Origin: Bathynomus jamesi
Taxonomy: Eukaryota; Arthropoda; Malacostraca; Isopoda; Cirolanidae
Length of the DNA stretch: 64,000 nucleotides
Assembly (NCBI GenBank): GCA_023014485.1
Contig: JAJOZX010003222.1
Coordinates: 1 to 64,000 of the forward strand
Direction of reading: 5' to 3'
The translations under genes were made by a program, and so were the position numbers. Numbering within the stretch: the stretch's first letter is position 1; each line of letters starts with the position of its first letter. Below the pieces are notes generated by a model. That model made no database searches. It had not been told where the DNA came from and was given only the letters and a program-made list of their open reading frames with translations. Positions 41,549-52,181 of this stretch are shown here, piece by piece.

Positions 41549-44029
41549 TCAGTTGTTGAGAGTTTGTTTCTTGAAGCTGTCAAAGCGGCGTCTGTTGAAC
41601 TCCACAGCTTGAAGGAGATAGTCCCTTTGCTTGGCATCTGTTGTTATGACATTTGCAAAGTCGCTCATCATCTTGATACCACGTTCAGCAATGTCATTCA
41701 CCGCTTTCAGATTCTTAACATAGTCCAACGCTTTTCTGTAGTCCTCATTCTGTGGCCAAGACGTGACAGGTTCCAGAAGCCACTCGGATCCAATGTTCAG
41801 TGTGTCCAGCAGGAAATGTGATTCTGGGCCAATGAGATCAACCAGGATGGTCTTAGCTGTGACTCTCTGGAATAGAGGCTTTCCTGTTCTGAAGCTGTCT
41901 GGCTTCTCAGTGGCATGTAACTGGGCAGCAATGTCGTGCCTCAATGTGTCACTCAATCTACTGCTGAACAGGGCAAATGGCACGACTTCCTGCGTCAGGT
42001 ACCATTTGTGGTTTTCCATCTTATTAAGTACTGCATCAGCAAGCTCTGGGTTAGTTTTCTTGTACTTCAACATGTCCTGGATTAGACTTAGATCATTCAC
42101 GGGAGCATCTGCAGCAGACATTGACATCATCCATACAGGAGTGTAGAACAGCGCAAGGAAGGTGTTGAGTCTTTCCAGCTTTGATACAGTGTCTTCGTCG
42201 TACTCAAGTTGATCTGCAAACATCAGCATTTTCATGGAGTACAGGTTTCTGGCCATCCATCTGGCCTGATGAATGCGCCTGGTCGACTCCAGCTTTTACC
42301 TCGAGGAGGCGTTCCTCCAAGAACAATGACTGTCAGTTCAGCCATTTCCCTGTAGTCGGCTCTTGGAAGCCTTTCTGCTGTTAGAATGTCTTGGAGTATT
42401 TCTTTACTGTTCTTCTTCTTTTCCTTCAGCCATTTGCTGTTGATAGCCAGCATCTTTGGGTTTTCCTTGGACAAGTCCGTCCAAACATCCTTCAGATGCT
42501 CAAACCAGGGATTATCTGGCCCCTTCACCTTCCCAAACAGCTTCTCCCAAACTGCTCCTACTAGGATTTCCAGGATGTGATGTCGACAGGCCAGATAAAA
42601 CACCTTTTTGTTCAGCATTTTCTCTAGCAGTTTGGCAGCTCCTCTGTGAACTCCACTGTTACTGGATGTAGTGTCAAAAACAAGGGCAGTAACATTATCC
42701 GTAAGTTCCCATGTCTCCAGTAAATCCATTGAAGCCTCAGCCTGAGCTGTGCCAGAAGAATTGTCGATGACAGGTACTCCCAATAACTTTCCTTCAGTGT
42801 ATGAAGGTGGACCAGACACTAGCACAGCTAAAGTCTCTGAGGTACTTCCAGGTTCACTGCCCAAGACATCTTTGAGCAACTTTCCATCCCAGTGTAAGGC
42901 AGCGTACTGTGGGGGTTTTTCACAAAACTTGGACATGTGACTCTGGCTGATATTATACCTGGACAGCATTCTGTTGCGACGTGTTGTTGAGGTTGAGATG
43001 ACGAAGTTATCCAGATCAGCCCCTCCAGCTTTCAAGGTGGCAGAAACCATGGCAGTAACTTGATTGTCTGATAAACCAAGACGATCAGCTGTATTGCAGA
43101 TGACATCACATTCCATGACCTTCCTTGGAAACGTCAAAGTCACACTAGTCACGGTGTCTTGATGGTGAGAACATCCAGGACGAGGCTGATGGTAATCCAT
43201 GTCCTCTGTGTTAGCGTCGTTGTCAGTTGAGTCACCCCAGGTAATGTCATCCACATGAACAACTGCCTCTTGTTCTGCTGCAGCTGTAAAATAGTACATG
43301 TTAAGACAGTAATTGTTAAGTACAAGCTAAATATCGCAATGGAGTAAAACTTAAAACTTTTTGTGACGTTCAAAGTAATTAGTTTTACCTTGTTCTTGTC
43401 TATGCTGCAGTCTTTCATTCCTCGCTGCTTGCTGCAGGGATCTTGTCTCAAAAATCTTGTCATGACCAGACATATGACCTTTCCTCTCAGTCTTTTGGTC
43501 TTCGTAGAACCTGATATCCTCATTTTTCTTCTCTCGGATAACAGTCTGTTGTTCTGTATTTCCTGGATTGCATCTGGAGCTATATATCGAACAGGCTGTC
43601 TAATTCCAGCACAAATGCTCCTCTTTTTCCTCCAGGGTTACTTGCTCTTCCTTTGCTTTTCACCAGAGCACGATGTTTCTCATGTAGTTTCATGAAGAGC
43701 TTCATTGCGTTGTACTTGGTCATTGTCTTGATCCTAGCCATCTGCCAGAATGGGATGATAGATTCAACTGTTTCATATGCAAGGTCTTGAACCATGGGCC
43801 ACCCTGCATTTTCCGGTAAATTCTGAAGATTAAGGAAATACTGGAACGCCTGTCTGTTGGTGGGAAGCTGGGAACCACTGATAAAAGCTGAAGGGTATCC
43901 AACCAGGAAAGTTTCAGTGAGAGATCTGGTAGATGGCCCAGTTGACACCTGCCTGTGGACAGTACGTGGAGGTTCTGAGATATCAACTGTGCACCCACGG
44001 AGCTCCCTCAGCTCCTTGCTTAATGCCAT
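41549..44029 (-). pseudogene. hAT-like transposase pseudogene with intron, copy 4
   Basis: The N-terminal 149-codon frame (44029-43580) includes LPTNRQAFQYFLNL and ELDSLFDI. After two small frameshifts comes a stretch (about 43540-43389) ending LQHRQEQ. It is followed by a 105-bp intron (43388-43284) with GT donor and TTTTACAG acceptor that keeps the frame into AAAEQEAVVHVDD. A 340-codon frame then has HWDGKLLKD, VFDTTSSNSG and ACRHHILEI. A frameshift at about 42256 leads into the last 235 codons with VNDIAERGIKM. All catalytic positions remain. Intact copy 2 is continuous across the intron site. Confidence 0.75.
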
Positions 44030-44101
44030 TGTGAAGTTGTAACTTGTAGATGGTTTTCTAGATTCTGATTGAGTTTCTGTTGTTTCCTGAAAAATGTTAG
44101 A

Positions 44102-44105
44102 TAAT

Positions 44106-44137
<32 letters not shown>

Positions 44138-44147
44138 ATTATTATTA

Positions 44148-44181
<34 letters not shown>

Positions 44182-44186
44182 TATTA
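44102..44186. repeat. (ATT)n microsatellite
   Basis: Trinucleotide TAT/ATT repeats just inside the right terminal repeat of hAT copy 4. Confidence 0.9.
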
Positions 44187-44583
44187 ATTTTATGCTCTTT
44201 CATTTGATACCTAATTTGTTGCTCTATCTTGTTTAGATCAAAAGTTAAAGTGCAAAACATAATTCAAGGGACCCCGGAATTGGTGCTTTGGCCGATTTCA
44301 AGGCAGAAAATTTAAAGCTCCATGCGGCAATGCTTCCCAACATCCTAGGTCAAAATAGTTGTGATTTTCGGGCTTTTTCAGTTCAAAAAGCATGGGAAAA
44401 TGTACAGAAACCTATGAAAATAAGAAAAAGTTGATTTTTGAACAGGCCTACAACACTCCCACGCGCACTTCCCACACGACAACCCCCAGGCATCAAACGT
44501 ACGCCCGCACACCCACACGCTCACGTTGAACCCAAGCGCCACCAACCGCATCTTATCCACGCTCATTACTTGAGGCCGCGCAA

Positions 44584-44780
44584 ACAGAAAGCCACGCTAG
44601 ACACGCCACGCACGCCAACCACGTGGCTCAGCATCTCTCGAATGATTTCCAACGAAGCATCGCACACTGAAGGCCACGCTAGCTACGTGGCCTTCGGTGT
44701 GTGTTGCTTCGTTGAAAATCATTAGATCGATGCTTGCCACGTGGCGGGCTTGCGTGGCGTGGCTAGCATGGCTTTCGGTG
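44584..44780. repeat. Long GC-rich hairpin (about 197 bp)
   Basis: Inner arms 44641-44678 and 44686-44723 pair at about 34 of 38 positions around the loop CTAGCTA. Outer arms 44584-44640 and 44724-44780 also pair, with GCCACGCTAG and CACGCCACGC words mirrored. GC content is much higher than the surroundings. It lies directly outside the right TIR of hAT copy 4. Confidence 0.75.
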
Positions 44781-44789
44781 TGTTGCTGC

Positions 44790-45640
44790 CTTTACTATGA
44801 TACTTATTACTTACTATAAAATATACATGGTGATTTCGTAAGATGTTGAGAATTTTTCTCTTTAATTTTATAGGAAAATGATGCTACTGTCGACAGCCAT
44901 TGTAATTTCTTTTTGGACCTCTTTGATTAATGTAAGGATTATAAGCCTCAGTGATTCATAGCTCTCAAACTACAGTCCGAAATTAGGCTACCACCGAAAT
45001 GACTGCAACTGTTCATGTCCGGTATCTGACACCTTAGACCACTTAAGAACATTTCTACGATCACCTGAAAATCAGGGCCCCGAGCCTTCTTTAGTTAGCC
45101 TTATAAGGCTAACTATTGGAAACATCACGACCAAACATAACCAATCGTTAGGTCAACTGTACGCCCTTGACGATTGGTTAGGTTAGGTCGTTATATTTTC
45201 GTTAGTTAGACTTATAAAGCTTATAAAGTGATCCTAGTTCTATAACGTTCCATGTTGCCAGATATGTATATCTATAAAATGTGAAAAACGTGATATAAAA
45301 CTTCGCTATTAAGATAACCCTCTACAATATATTCAGTGCAGAAATGTTACAATCGAACAGTTTTTATTAACAACAACGAACATTGTTAGTATTAATTAGA
45401 TAATAATTTTATGTGTGGAACTGTTCATACCTGAGAGCCACATTCTTTATGATATACTTATTCTACTCTACTGCATTAGATTACATTCACCGGCTTGTAA
45501 AAGTTCGACGCAATAACTGCATCATAAATACTATTTCTTTGTTTTCCCCTGCTACAAGCTTAATCATAGTATTTAATTGTTCATTTATCTTTGCTGATTA
45601 CAATTAAGTTTTAATTTTCATTTGATATGTGCACCTTTAC
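44790..45640. other. Unrecognised sequence with small palindromes
   Basis: No gene recognised. A perfect palindrome centred on TTATAA (AGTTAGCCTTATAAGGCTAA, with one further base pair on each side) is at 45092-45115. A second inverted pair, AACCAATCGT and ACGATTGGTT, is at about 45141-45181. Confidence 0.45.
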
Positions 45641-45643
45641 GAT

Positions 45644-45647
<4 letters not shown>

Positions 45648-45692
<45 letters not shown>
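45648..45692. repeat. (GT)n microsatellite
   Basis: About 22 GT units. Confidence 0.95.
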
Positions 45693-45694
<2 letters not shown>

Positions 45695-45901
45695 ATATTT
45701 TAAAGCGTATGAGTACCTTAATTGAAAAAATGATGATTCATACACCATTATGGATTTTTATTATTTATATATATATATATATATATGCACTAAAATCACA
45801 GAATAACACGTGATCTTATTAATAAGCAAACAACCACAGGGAAAAGGAAAAGGAAACACGAAGTCCGAGCGCTTTCGTGATATATTCACATTTTTTGTTT
45901 C

Positions 45902-45938
45902 TCCCTGAAGATGTGAATATATCACGAAAGCGCTCGGA
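45902..45938 (+). ncRNA. Hammerhead-like motif, family C
   Basis: Core CTGAAGA (45905-45911), extra T, stem II GTGA-ATATA-TCAC, GAAA, stem III GC-GC closing on TC, then GGA pairing with TCC upstream. Stem I is short (about three pairs). The opposite arm of this pair has lost the CTGAAGA core. Confidence 0.55.
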
Positions 45939-45975
45939 CTTCGTGTTTCCTTTTCCTTTTCCCTGTGGTTGTTTG

Positions 45976-46012
<37 letters not shown>

Positions 46013-46174
46013 GTTACATATACAATATATATATATACAATATACCTATACACTATACAATATAGGTTACATATACAATATATATATATATATATATATC
46101 CAATAAGGTCACAGAAGAACCCGTGATCTTTTTAATAAGCGAAGAAACACAGGGAAAAGGAAAAGGAAACAGAA

Positions 46175-46213
46175 GTCCGAGCGCTTTCGTGATATATTCA
46201 CATCTTCAGGGAC
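46175..46213 (-). ncRNA. Hammerhead-ribozyme-like motif, family C
   Basis: On the minus strand: GTCC, CTGAAGA, T, GTGA-ATATA-TCAC, GAAA, GCGC, TC, GGAC. Stem I has four Watson-Crick pairs, stem II four, and stem III A-U plus G-C with a CG loop. Cleavage triplet CTC. Every conserved core position is present. Confidence 0.7.
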
Positions 46214-46223
46214 AAGCTTTCTT

Positions 46224-46262
46224 GTCCCTGAAGATGTGAATATATCACGAAAGCGCTCGGAC
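46224..46262 (+). ncRNA. Hammerhead-ribozyme-like motif, family C, mirror copy
   Basis: Identical in all motif segments to 46175-46213 but on the plus strand, 10 bp away. The two form an inverted pair. Confidence 0.7.
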
Positions 46263-46297
46263 TACGTGTTTCTTTTCCTTTTCCCTGTGATTCTTTG

Positions 46298-46330
<33 letters not shown>

Positions 46331-46358
<28 letters not shown>

Positions 46359-47078
46359 AAATACAACTCATTTAATTTAATTGTTATATTTAACCCGTCG
46401 ATTTATCAAGTCAATATTCTAATTCAAAGCCAAATGCAAATATAACATTTTTGTTCTTTTCTTTGCATTTCCTACCATATGAACAAGATATTTTGATATA
46501 AGTGAAAATTCAAAGTTGTTTTATGTAGAATAAAAATTTATTTTTAAAGTTTTTTAACAGGGTTCATTTTGACCCACCCTCCCACTTTTGATACAAATAT
46601 TTTATCCTACCTGTTCAGGGTTAATTATATCGTACTTTCAAATTACTGCGAATTACTGCAAACCAGCCAAAAAATTTTAATATTAAATTATAAACATCTC
46701 ATTAGCTTATTTCCTGTAAAGTGACATTATTTCGGGTAAGTGTGAAGAACTGCTTTCTTTGGATATTTTATTTTAAGATATTTCTCGCACATAAATAATT
46801 AATCAAAGTTAATTATAGGTTTGTTTAACTTTTTATAGGATAAGCAATAACTTTTTATTCAGGGAGAAAGTTCTTGTAGTTTTCTCTCTGCAGATAATCT
46901 TTCAGTTCCCTCGCTGATATCCCTACAGTTCGTTAAAACTGCACGAGCTTTTATAGGTACATGGGGTAAAGAGGTTTACATGAATTAGGGGAGTCTAAAT
47001 GGTTGTTCTATTTTAAAACACTCCATTGTAGAAACTCCAAAACTATCATTGGAGTTAACCAACCTTATGTAACTAAGA

Positions 47079-47084
<6 letters not shown>
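46331..47084. other. Unrecognised sequence
   Basis: (GT)n at the start, then about 700 bp of AT-rich sequence with no recognised gene or repeat family. Confidence 0.4.
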
Positions 47085-47115
<31 letters not shown>

Positions 47116-47118
47116 TCC

Positions 47119-47198
<80 letters not shown>

Positions 47199-47216
47199 GG
47201 TGTGTGTGTGTGTGAG
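47085..47216. repeat. Compound (TC)n-(TA)n-(TG)n microsatellite
   Basis: Three adjoining dinucleotide tracts. Confidence 0.95.
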
Positions 47217-47462
47217 CGGACAACATCCGTAAAGCGATGTTCCTTGTGTAAATAACGTATTACTATTATTTCGATTTAATATTTGTTCATAATTTGCGCT
47301 TATCTTGTTATCAATTTCTTTTATTATAGATTCTCAGTAGTACATTCATTGTACACATTCCATCAAATATGTTTGCTATGCATGAGCGAATTACATCAGG
47401 AAACTAAAACGATTCTTTTAGTGTTCTCATATTACATACGCATACCAAGCTTCCACATTATA
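47217..47462. other. Unrecognised sequence
   Basis: No gene recognised between the microsatellite and the mariner element. Confidence 0.4.
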
Positions 47463-48239
47463 CAGGGTGTCCCATAAGTCCGGCATCATAGGAAAAATAA
47501 TAAAAAAAGGCAAAACAAAAGCTTTTATTTACAGAACGTGCTCAATATGTCCACCATTGTTTTCAATACACAAATTCAGACGTGATACCCAGTCAGCAAG
47601 CAAACGGTGAATGATGTCAGGAGTAATGGTGTTACATGCCTCAATAATGCGCTGCCGCAAATGTTCAACACTCCTAATTTTCTCTGCGTATACCAGCGCT
47701 TTCAAGTGGCCTCAGAGATAAAAATCTAGTGGCGTGAGATCCTGGCTTCTAGCTGGCCATTCCACAGGCCCTCGACGTCCTATCCAATGACCAGGGAATT
47801 GTTGGTACAGGTATTCCCTTATTTGGGTGCTATAATGTGCAGGAGCGCCGTCTTGCTGGAACCATGTTGGGAAATTTCCTTCTTCGTTCAAGACCCTGGG
47901 AAATGCTTCTTCCTTGAGCATACGTAGGTAGGTGCCTCCAGTGACATGTTCATCGAAAAAGAGGGGGCCAATGATGCGATCCTTCCAAATGCCACACCAT
48001 ACCATCACCCGAGATGCACCTTGTTCTTTTGAAGAGGTATATCAGTGAGGGTTGTTTTGAGACAAGTAGCGGGTGTTTTGTCGATTTACCTCACCATTTC
48101 CATAAAAAACAGCCTCGTCACTGAACAAAATGGTGGACGGGAAATTGGCATCCCGAACTTAAGAAAAATATGAATTATGGTTTGTAGAAATAGAAAAATA
48201 TGAATTTCTCCTATGATGCCGGACGTATGGGACCCCCTG
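47463..48239 (-). mobile_element. DD41D-type mariner element, 5'-deleted (777 bp)
   Basis: Ends CAGGGTGTCCCATAAGTCCG and, inverted, CAGGGGGTCCCATACGTCCG, flanked by TA on both sides. Contains only the catalytic half of the transposase on the minus strand. Confidence 0.8.
47520..48150 (-). pseudogene. DD41D mariner transposase, catalytic half
   Basis: SDEAVFYGNGEVNRQ (first Asp) is followed, after an internal stop, by the open stretch from 48008: FQQDGAPAHY (second Asp) and SQDLTPLDFYL (third Asp), with 41 residues between them. The usual SPDL is SQDL here. A stop follows FYL (near 47712), then LKALVYAEKI and the C-terminal CIENNGGHIEH. Related to 36471-37212 but clearly a different subfamily. 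Confidence 0.8.
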
Positions 48240-48544
48240 TATTATTTTTGATGCACGTTCAAACCTTCATTCAACACTTGTGTCCCCATCTAACTAATGA
48301 AATTTCAATATTTTAGTTCTATTATAATATTAAAGTTTGTGTAATAAAAAAATTCACCTTATGCGTCAGTTTCATTATTTCACTGAGTAACTATTATATC
48401 CAAATAAATATTGTCGCTCATCACTTCACTTCATGCTTGCAATCCTTCACTAAAACTCACAAAGATATATAAGGATAGCTTAAACATATCAATTAAACAC
48501 ATCAGTTTTCTCAACTGAAGTTCTTTCTGTACTACAAAACTTTA
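48240..48544. other. Unrecognised sequence
   Basis: About 300 bp, AT-rich, with nothing recognised. Confidence 0.4.
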
Positions 48545-49195
48545 GTAGTATGGGCGGAAATGGAGTGAGTGCAATGCAATTGCAAATGTTGAGCAATATT
48601 GCAAATGAAATGTTGCATAAGGTTATGCAACAAGGATGAGGGGGATGTTGCAAAATGTTATGCAACAAAGGAGAGTGGGACGTTGCAATATGTTATGCAA
48701 CAAAGGGGGAAATGGGAATGTTGCAAGTTGTTATGCAACAAATGAGGAGAGGATAATGTTCCAAGATATTATGCAGCAAAGGGGGAGAGGGGAATGTTGC
48801 AAGAGCACAAGGGGTTATGCAACTTGGAGGCGGAGTTATCCCCCAAGAGAAAGAGAGAGGAGAAGGAGAGAGAGAGGAGGAGAGGTGTTCGCCTGGCAGG
48901 AGCCAAGCGCATATTAAGACTTCAGCCGAGCGGCCGTTGTCTTAATGTTTCTAATCAGCCAGTTGGCTTATCTGTCTGAGTTGCCAGTTTGCGCTATTTA
49001 TTTAATTAAAGCATACATATATTTTGGCTTAATCCGCCAGTTGGCTTAGAAGGCTGAGCTGCCAGATTGCGCTATTTATTTAACTAAAGCACATATTCTG
49101 ACTTAAACAGCCAGTTGACTTAGAAGGCTTCTTAGAAGGCATAAATGGCCTGTATATATTAATAACCTTCGAACGAATTAAAAGCGCATATACAC
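48545..49195. repeat. TGTTGCAA tandem repeat and a 75-bp tandem repeat
   Basis: 48560-48830 is an imperfect tandem repeat built on TGTTGCAA and TTATGCAACAAAGG, with inverted half-sites inside each unit. 48950-49150 contains about two and a half units of about 75 bp with GCCAGTTGGCTTA and TTTGCGCTATTTATTTAA. A purine-rich GAGAGGAG tract lies between. Confidence 0.7.
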
Positions 49196-49245
49196 TCACC
49201 GACTGTACACCCATAAAGCCCCTCTTATCACACACACATACACAC

Positions 49246-49288
<43 letters not shown>
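49196..49288. repeat. Satellite fragment and (TA)n
   Basis: CGACTGTACACCCATAAA and the following CACACACA tract match the junction part of the 350-bp satellite at 50239-50940, indicating that the mariner copy below split the satellite. Confidence 0.55.
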
Positions 49289-50191
49289 CAGGGCGTCCCA
49301 AAAAAATGTATACACACTTTAAATAATTATAAAGGCAGTGTTTATTAAAATACATTTCATTTTCAAACTGTAATAGAATCTACAGACATTATTTAATTGT
49401 TTTGTCAACGCCTGTTTTCAAACCGACGTCCGTTCTGGTCCAGGCACTGCTGATAACGCGAAGCAATGGAATCGCAAACATCACGAAACATTTCGTTTGG
49501 TATTTGTGTGCATTCTCGTTCAATGGCTGCTCTCAATTCAGCGACTGTTGCAGGTTTTATAGCGTAGACTTTGTCTTTTAAGTATCCCCATAAAAAAAAG
49601 TCTAGTGGTGTGAGGTCTGGTGAACGCTGAGGGTATTCTACGAAACCCCTTCGTCCAATCCACATCCACATCGTGCCAAGTATCACTCGCAATACTCCAC
49701 TCTTCGGTCCGGATCATCTTCATTAATAGCATGGACTAATCTTGGAATGTAACTTTTCCATTGACAGCGCTTCAAAATGCGTTGGACAGACGATTCTGAA
49801 ATTCCTACCTCACGACTCGCTTGCCGCACAGATTTTCTTGGACTTTGGTGATACGTTTCCAGTACTCTTTCTTGCTTTGTGGGGCTTGTCGATGTCCGTG
49901 GTCTTCCGGAACGCTTCTTGTGGACATTCTGAACAGTTCCATCGGCTTCAAACTTATCTCTAATTCGAGTGATGGTAAGTCGCGTTGGTAGATCTGTTTG
50001 AAACTCCCTCCTAAACTGTCTTTGCACTTCAACTGCGTTTTCACACTTCCAGTAGCATTTTAGAATGAATTTCCTTTTTTCAAAGCTTAGTCTGACTGCC
50101 ATTATTAATTCTAATGGGTTTAACTTGGAAAGAAAGAAGCATCAATTGAGCTATCAGCTGTTAAAGTGTGTATACATTTTTTTGGGACGCC

Positions 50192-50194
<3 letters not shown>
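49289..50194 (-). mobile_element. Internally deleted mariner-like element D, copy 2 (906 bp)
   Basis: Same ends and same deletion breakpoint as 34943-35854, with few differences. Flanked by TA. Shared deletion means one deleted master copy was mobilised in trans. Confidence 0.85.
49405..50102 (-). pseudogene. Mariner-like transposase with central deletion, copy 2
   Basis: [18 protein letters not shown] start at 50102, helix-turn-helix region to YCE, then a stop/frame change and the C-terminal [20 protein letters not shown] to NGRRFENRR. It lacks the first two catalytic Asp residues, as in copy 1. Confidence 0.8.
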
Positions 50195-50238
<44 letters not shown>

Positions 50239-50940
50239 TTGATGCATGCAAAGCCCCAATAGCAAAATATATACGCGCACAACCACCACCACACAAAAAA
50301 GCATCACATCACCAACAGTAGTCTAATTATAGACTTTTAGGAGCACATCCCCTCAACAGCACATGGTGAGATGAGGGCTACGACTTTTAGGAGCTCATCC
50401 CATCAACACCACGTAACCGATATGAGGGCTACAACCAAGCGTCGAAACCTAGACGACTGGAGGTGAAACACAACAACCACCGCTTTACTTACCAGCTCCT
50501 GGTACACCGACAAGGTCTCTAAATACGACCCAAGGCGCACATACCCTCCCCGACTATACGCCCATAAACTCCCTATTATCACACACACAAACTAATGCAT
50601 ACAAAGCCCCAATAGCAAAATATATACGAGCACAACCACCACACAAAAAAAGCATCACATCACCAATAATCGACTAAGTATAGACTTTTAGGAGCTCATC
50701 CCATCAACAGCACGTGGTGAGATGAGGGCTACGACTTGTAGGAGTTCATCCCATCGACACCACGTAACCGATATGAGGGCTACAACCAAACGTCCAAACT
50801 TAGACGATAGGTGTTGAAACAGTATTACACAACCACCATCAACAACCCACCAACCACCTCCACAGCACCACCACCACCGCTTCACTTACCAACTCCTGGT
50901 AGACTGAAAAGGTCTCCAAATACGACCCAATAGAGAGAAC
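50239..50940. repeat. Tandem satellite, period about 350 bp
   Basis: Two units (about 50239-50588 and 50589-50940). Each contains CAAAGCCCCAATAGCAAAAT, AAAGCATCACATCACCAA, and two sub-blocks with GACTTTTAGGAG followed by CACGT and GATGAGGGCTACGA, which are themselves internally duplicated (about 63 bp). Confidence 0.8.
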
Positions 50941-51830
50941 TATTAAACATAAAAAATACGTTTATAGAGACAAGTCAAAAAAAATGCAACGCTAATAGCT
51001 TTTCTGTTGAGCTTCTCGTGGTGAAAGGAAGCCAAATTGACATTTGGTGGGCGTTCTTTTAAACAAAAAATCGAATAAGATAAACTAAGTTTAATACAAA
51101 TACAAATTTTCGTCATAATACGCAATATTATCCTTAAACTATAACATGAAAAGCATTAATATGATTTTTAAAACAAAATAGAAATTAAATTAGGGGTAAC
51201 TTATTCATTTTTCCTCTTTTAGCCAATTATTGTGCTTCAATATAAATTTAGCTTTAAGATACCAATATATCTTTAAACCTTATTACAAAAAATATTAATA
51301 TAATTTTAAAACAAAGTAGATTCTATTTCGGGGTAACTTATTCATGTTTCCTCTTTTGGCCAATTATTTGTTTCAATATAAATTTATCTTTAAGACACCA
51401 ATATATCTTGCATACGAACCATGAAAAGGTCGAGTTTCAAACAGCTATAATTAGATGAGTCTTTGAGAAAAGTTGGTGTATTTTTGAAAAGCCATTTCCA
51501 GTTCCTTTCGCTCTATTTTCACCCACACGTGTCTTCAATTTCCTCTGAAAAGTCACATCACACATCTTTGTTATTTTTGAAATTAATTTACTGTACCGAA
51601 AGCAAAGGTACATATATACAAATATCTCGTTCTCTCTCTCTCTCTCTCTCGCTATATATATATATATATATTAATCAGCGAACTGCTCGAGATCGTAAAC
51701 TTTGGGCTAATCACATGCAACCAGTACGCATCTGTTATTTTTAAATTTATTTGTATCGTGGAATTCTTATACGATACAATAAATTTTACAGCGGTTTTCT
51801 TCATGGGTAATTAATTATCTTCCACTTTTA
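50941..51830. repeat. AT-rich spacer with 139-bp tandem duplication
   Basis: GGGGTAACTTATTCAT occurs at 51193 and 51332 within two diverged tandem units. A short (TC)n-(TA)n tract is at 51629-51670. No gene recognised. Confidence 0.6.
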
Positions 51831-52099
51831 TGTTTCAGGCATCATAAACCGTTTCACAAGCCAACCTCAACTCTCTCTCTCGGTCGAATACAAGATCAAA
51901 AAACAAAGCGGTTCTCGTCTCTCCACGAATGGGGATATCTGACACGCCCCAGATTTCACAGGGCAACCAATCACAGCCCTGTGGGTGGAGCCCAGGACCT
52001 CTGTTTGGCCCCTATGTAGGCCTACACGTTAAGCCCCGCCCAAAAAAATTCACCGCTAGCGAATAGGAAGCTAGCGGTGTGTTGTGGGTTGGTCACAAG

Positions 52100-52145
52100 C
52101 CCCCATTTAAAAGGGAGCACGTTCATCTCAGAGCCTCAGTTCATT
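52100..52145 (+). promoter_or_regulatory. Candidate Pol II core promoter
   Basis: A TATA-like ATTTAAAAGG at 52106-52115 is followed about 25-30 bp later by an Inr-like TCAGTTCA (52137-52144). A CCAAT box (AACCAATCACA, near 51966) lies upstream, as does an inverted repeat ACCGCTAGC/GCTAGCGGT (52052-52081). It precedes the small frame at 52182. Confidence 0.45.
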
Positions 52146-52181
52146 GATTTTTCTTGCTTAGTGTTTTTGAAATACCAACCA

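Larger units (their letters stand above)
41066..44446 (-). mobile_element. hAT-like DNA transposon, copy 4, long TIRs
   Basis: Terminal inverted repeats of about 250 bp (41066-41318 and 44200-44446), roughly 90 percent alike by eye, begin CCTGTTCAAAAATCAAC. The ends differ from the TAGGG ends of the other copies, and I see no flanking duplication (CACTCTGC against CCTACAAC), so the exact boundaries are uncertain. Contains a transposase pseudogene with an intron and an (ATT)n run (44102-44185). Confidence 0.7.
45785..46330. mobile_element. Penelope-like tails, family C, inverted pairs
   Basis: Two back-to-back inverted pairs (45800-45980 and 46095-46300) of a short element tail with the common tract AAAGGAAAAGGAAAC and a hammerhead-like motif, separated and flanked by TA tracts. 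No coding part remains. Assignment to PLEs is by the same motif architecture and inverted-pair arrangement as families A and B. Confidence 0.55.

Noticed and set aside
41066..44446. Domesticated host gene instead of a transposon copy
   Set aside because: The intron and preserved catalytic motifs were tempting, but long flanking inverted repeats and about three frameshifts point to a decayed element.
44438..44725. 95-codon frame in the GC-rich hairpin region
   Set aside because: It follows from the stop-poor, GC-rich inverted repeat. No similarity to any protein I know.
45785..46330. LTR retrotransposon ends
   Set aside because: No TG...CA ends, primer-binding site or polypurine tract. The hammerhead architecture and inverted pairing fit PLE tails better.
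51966..52090. Host gene CpG-type promoter
   Set aside because: There is only a short GC-richer stretch with CCAAT and an inverted repeat. Kept only as a weak core promoter candidate at 52100-52145.
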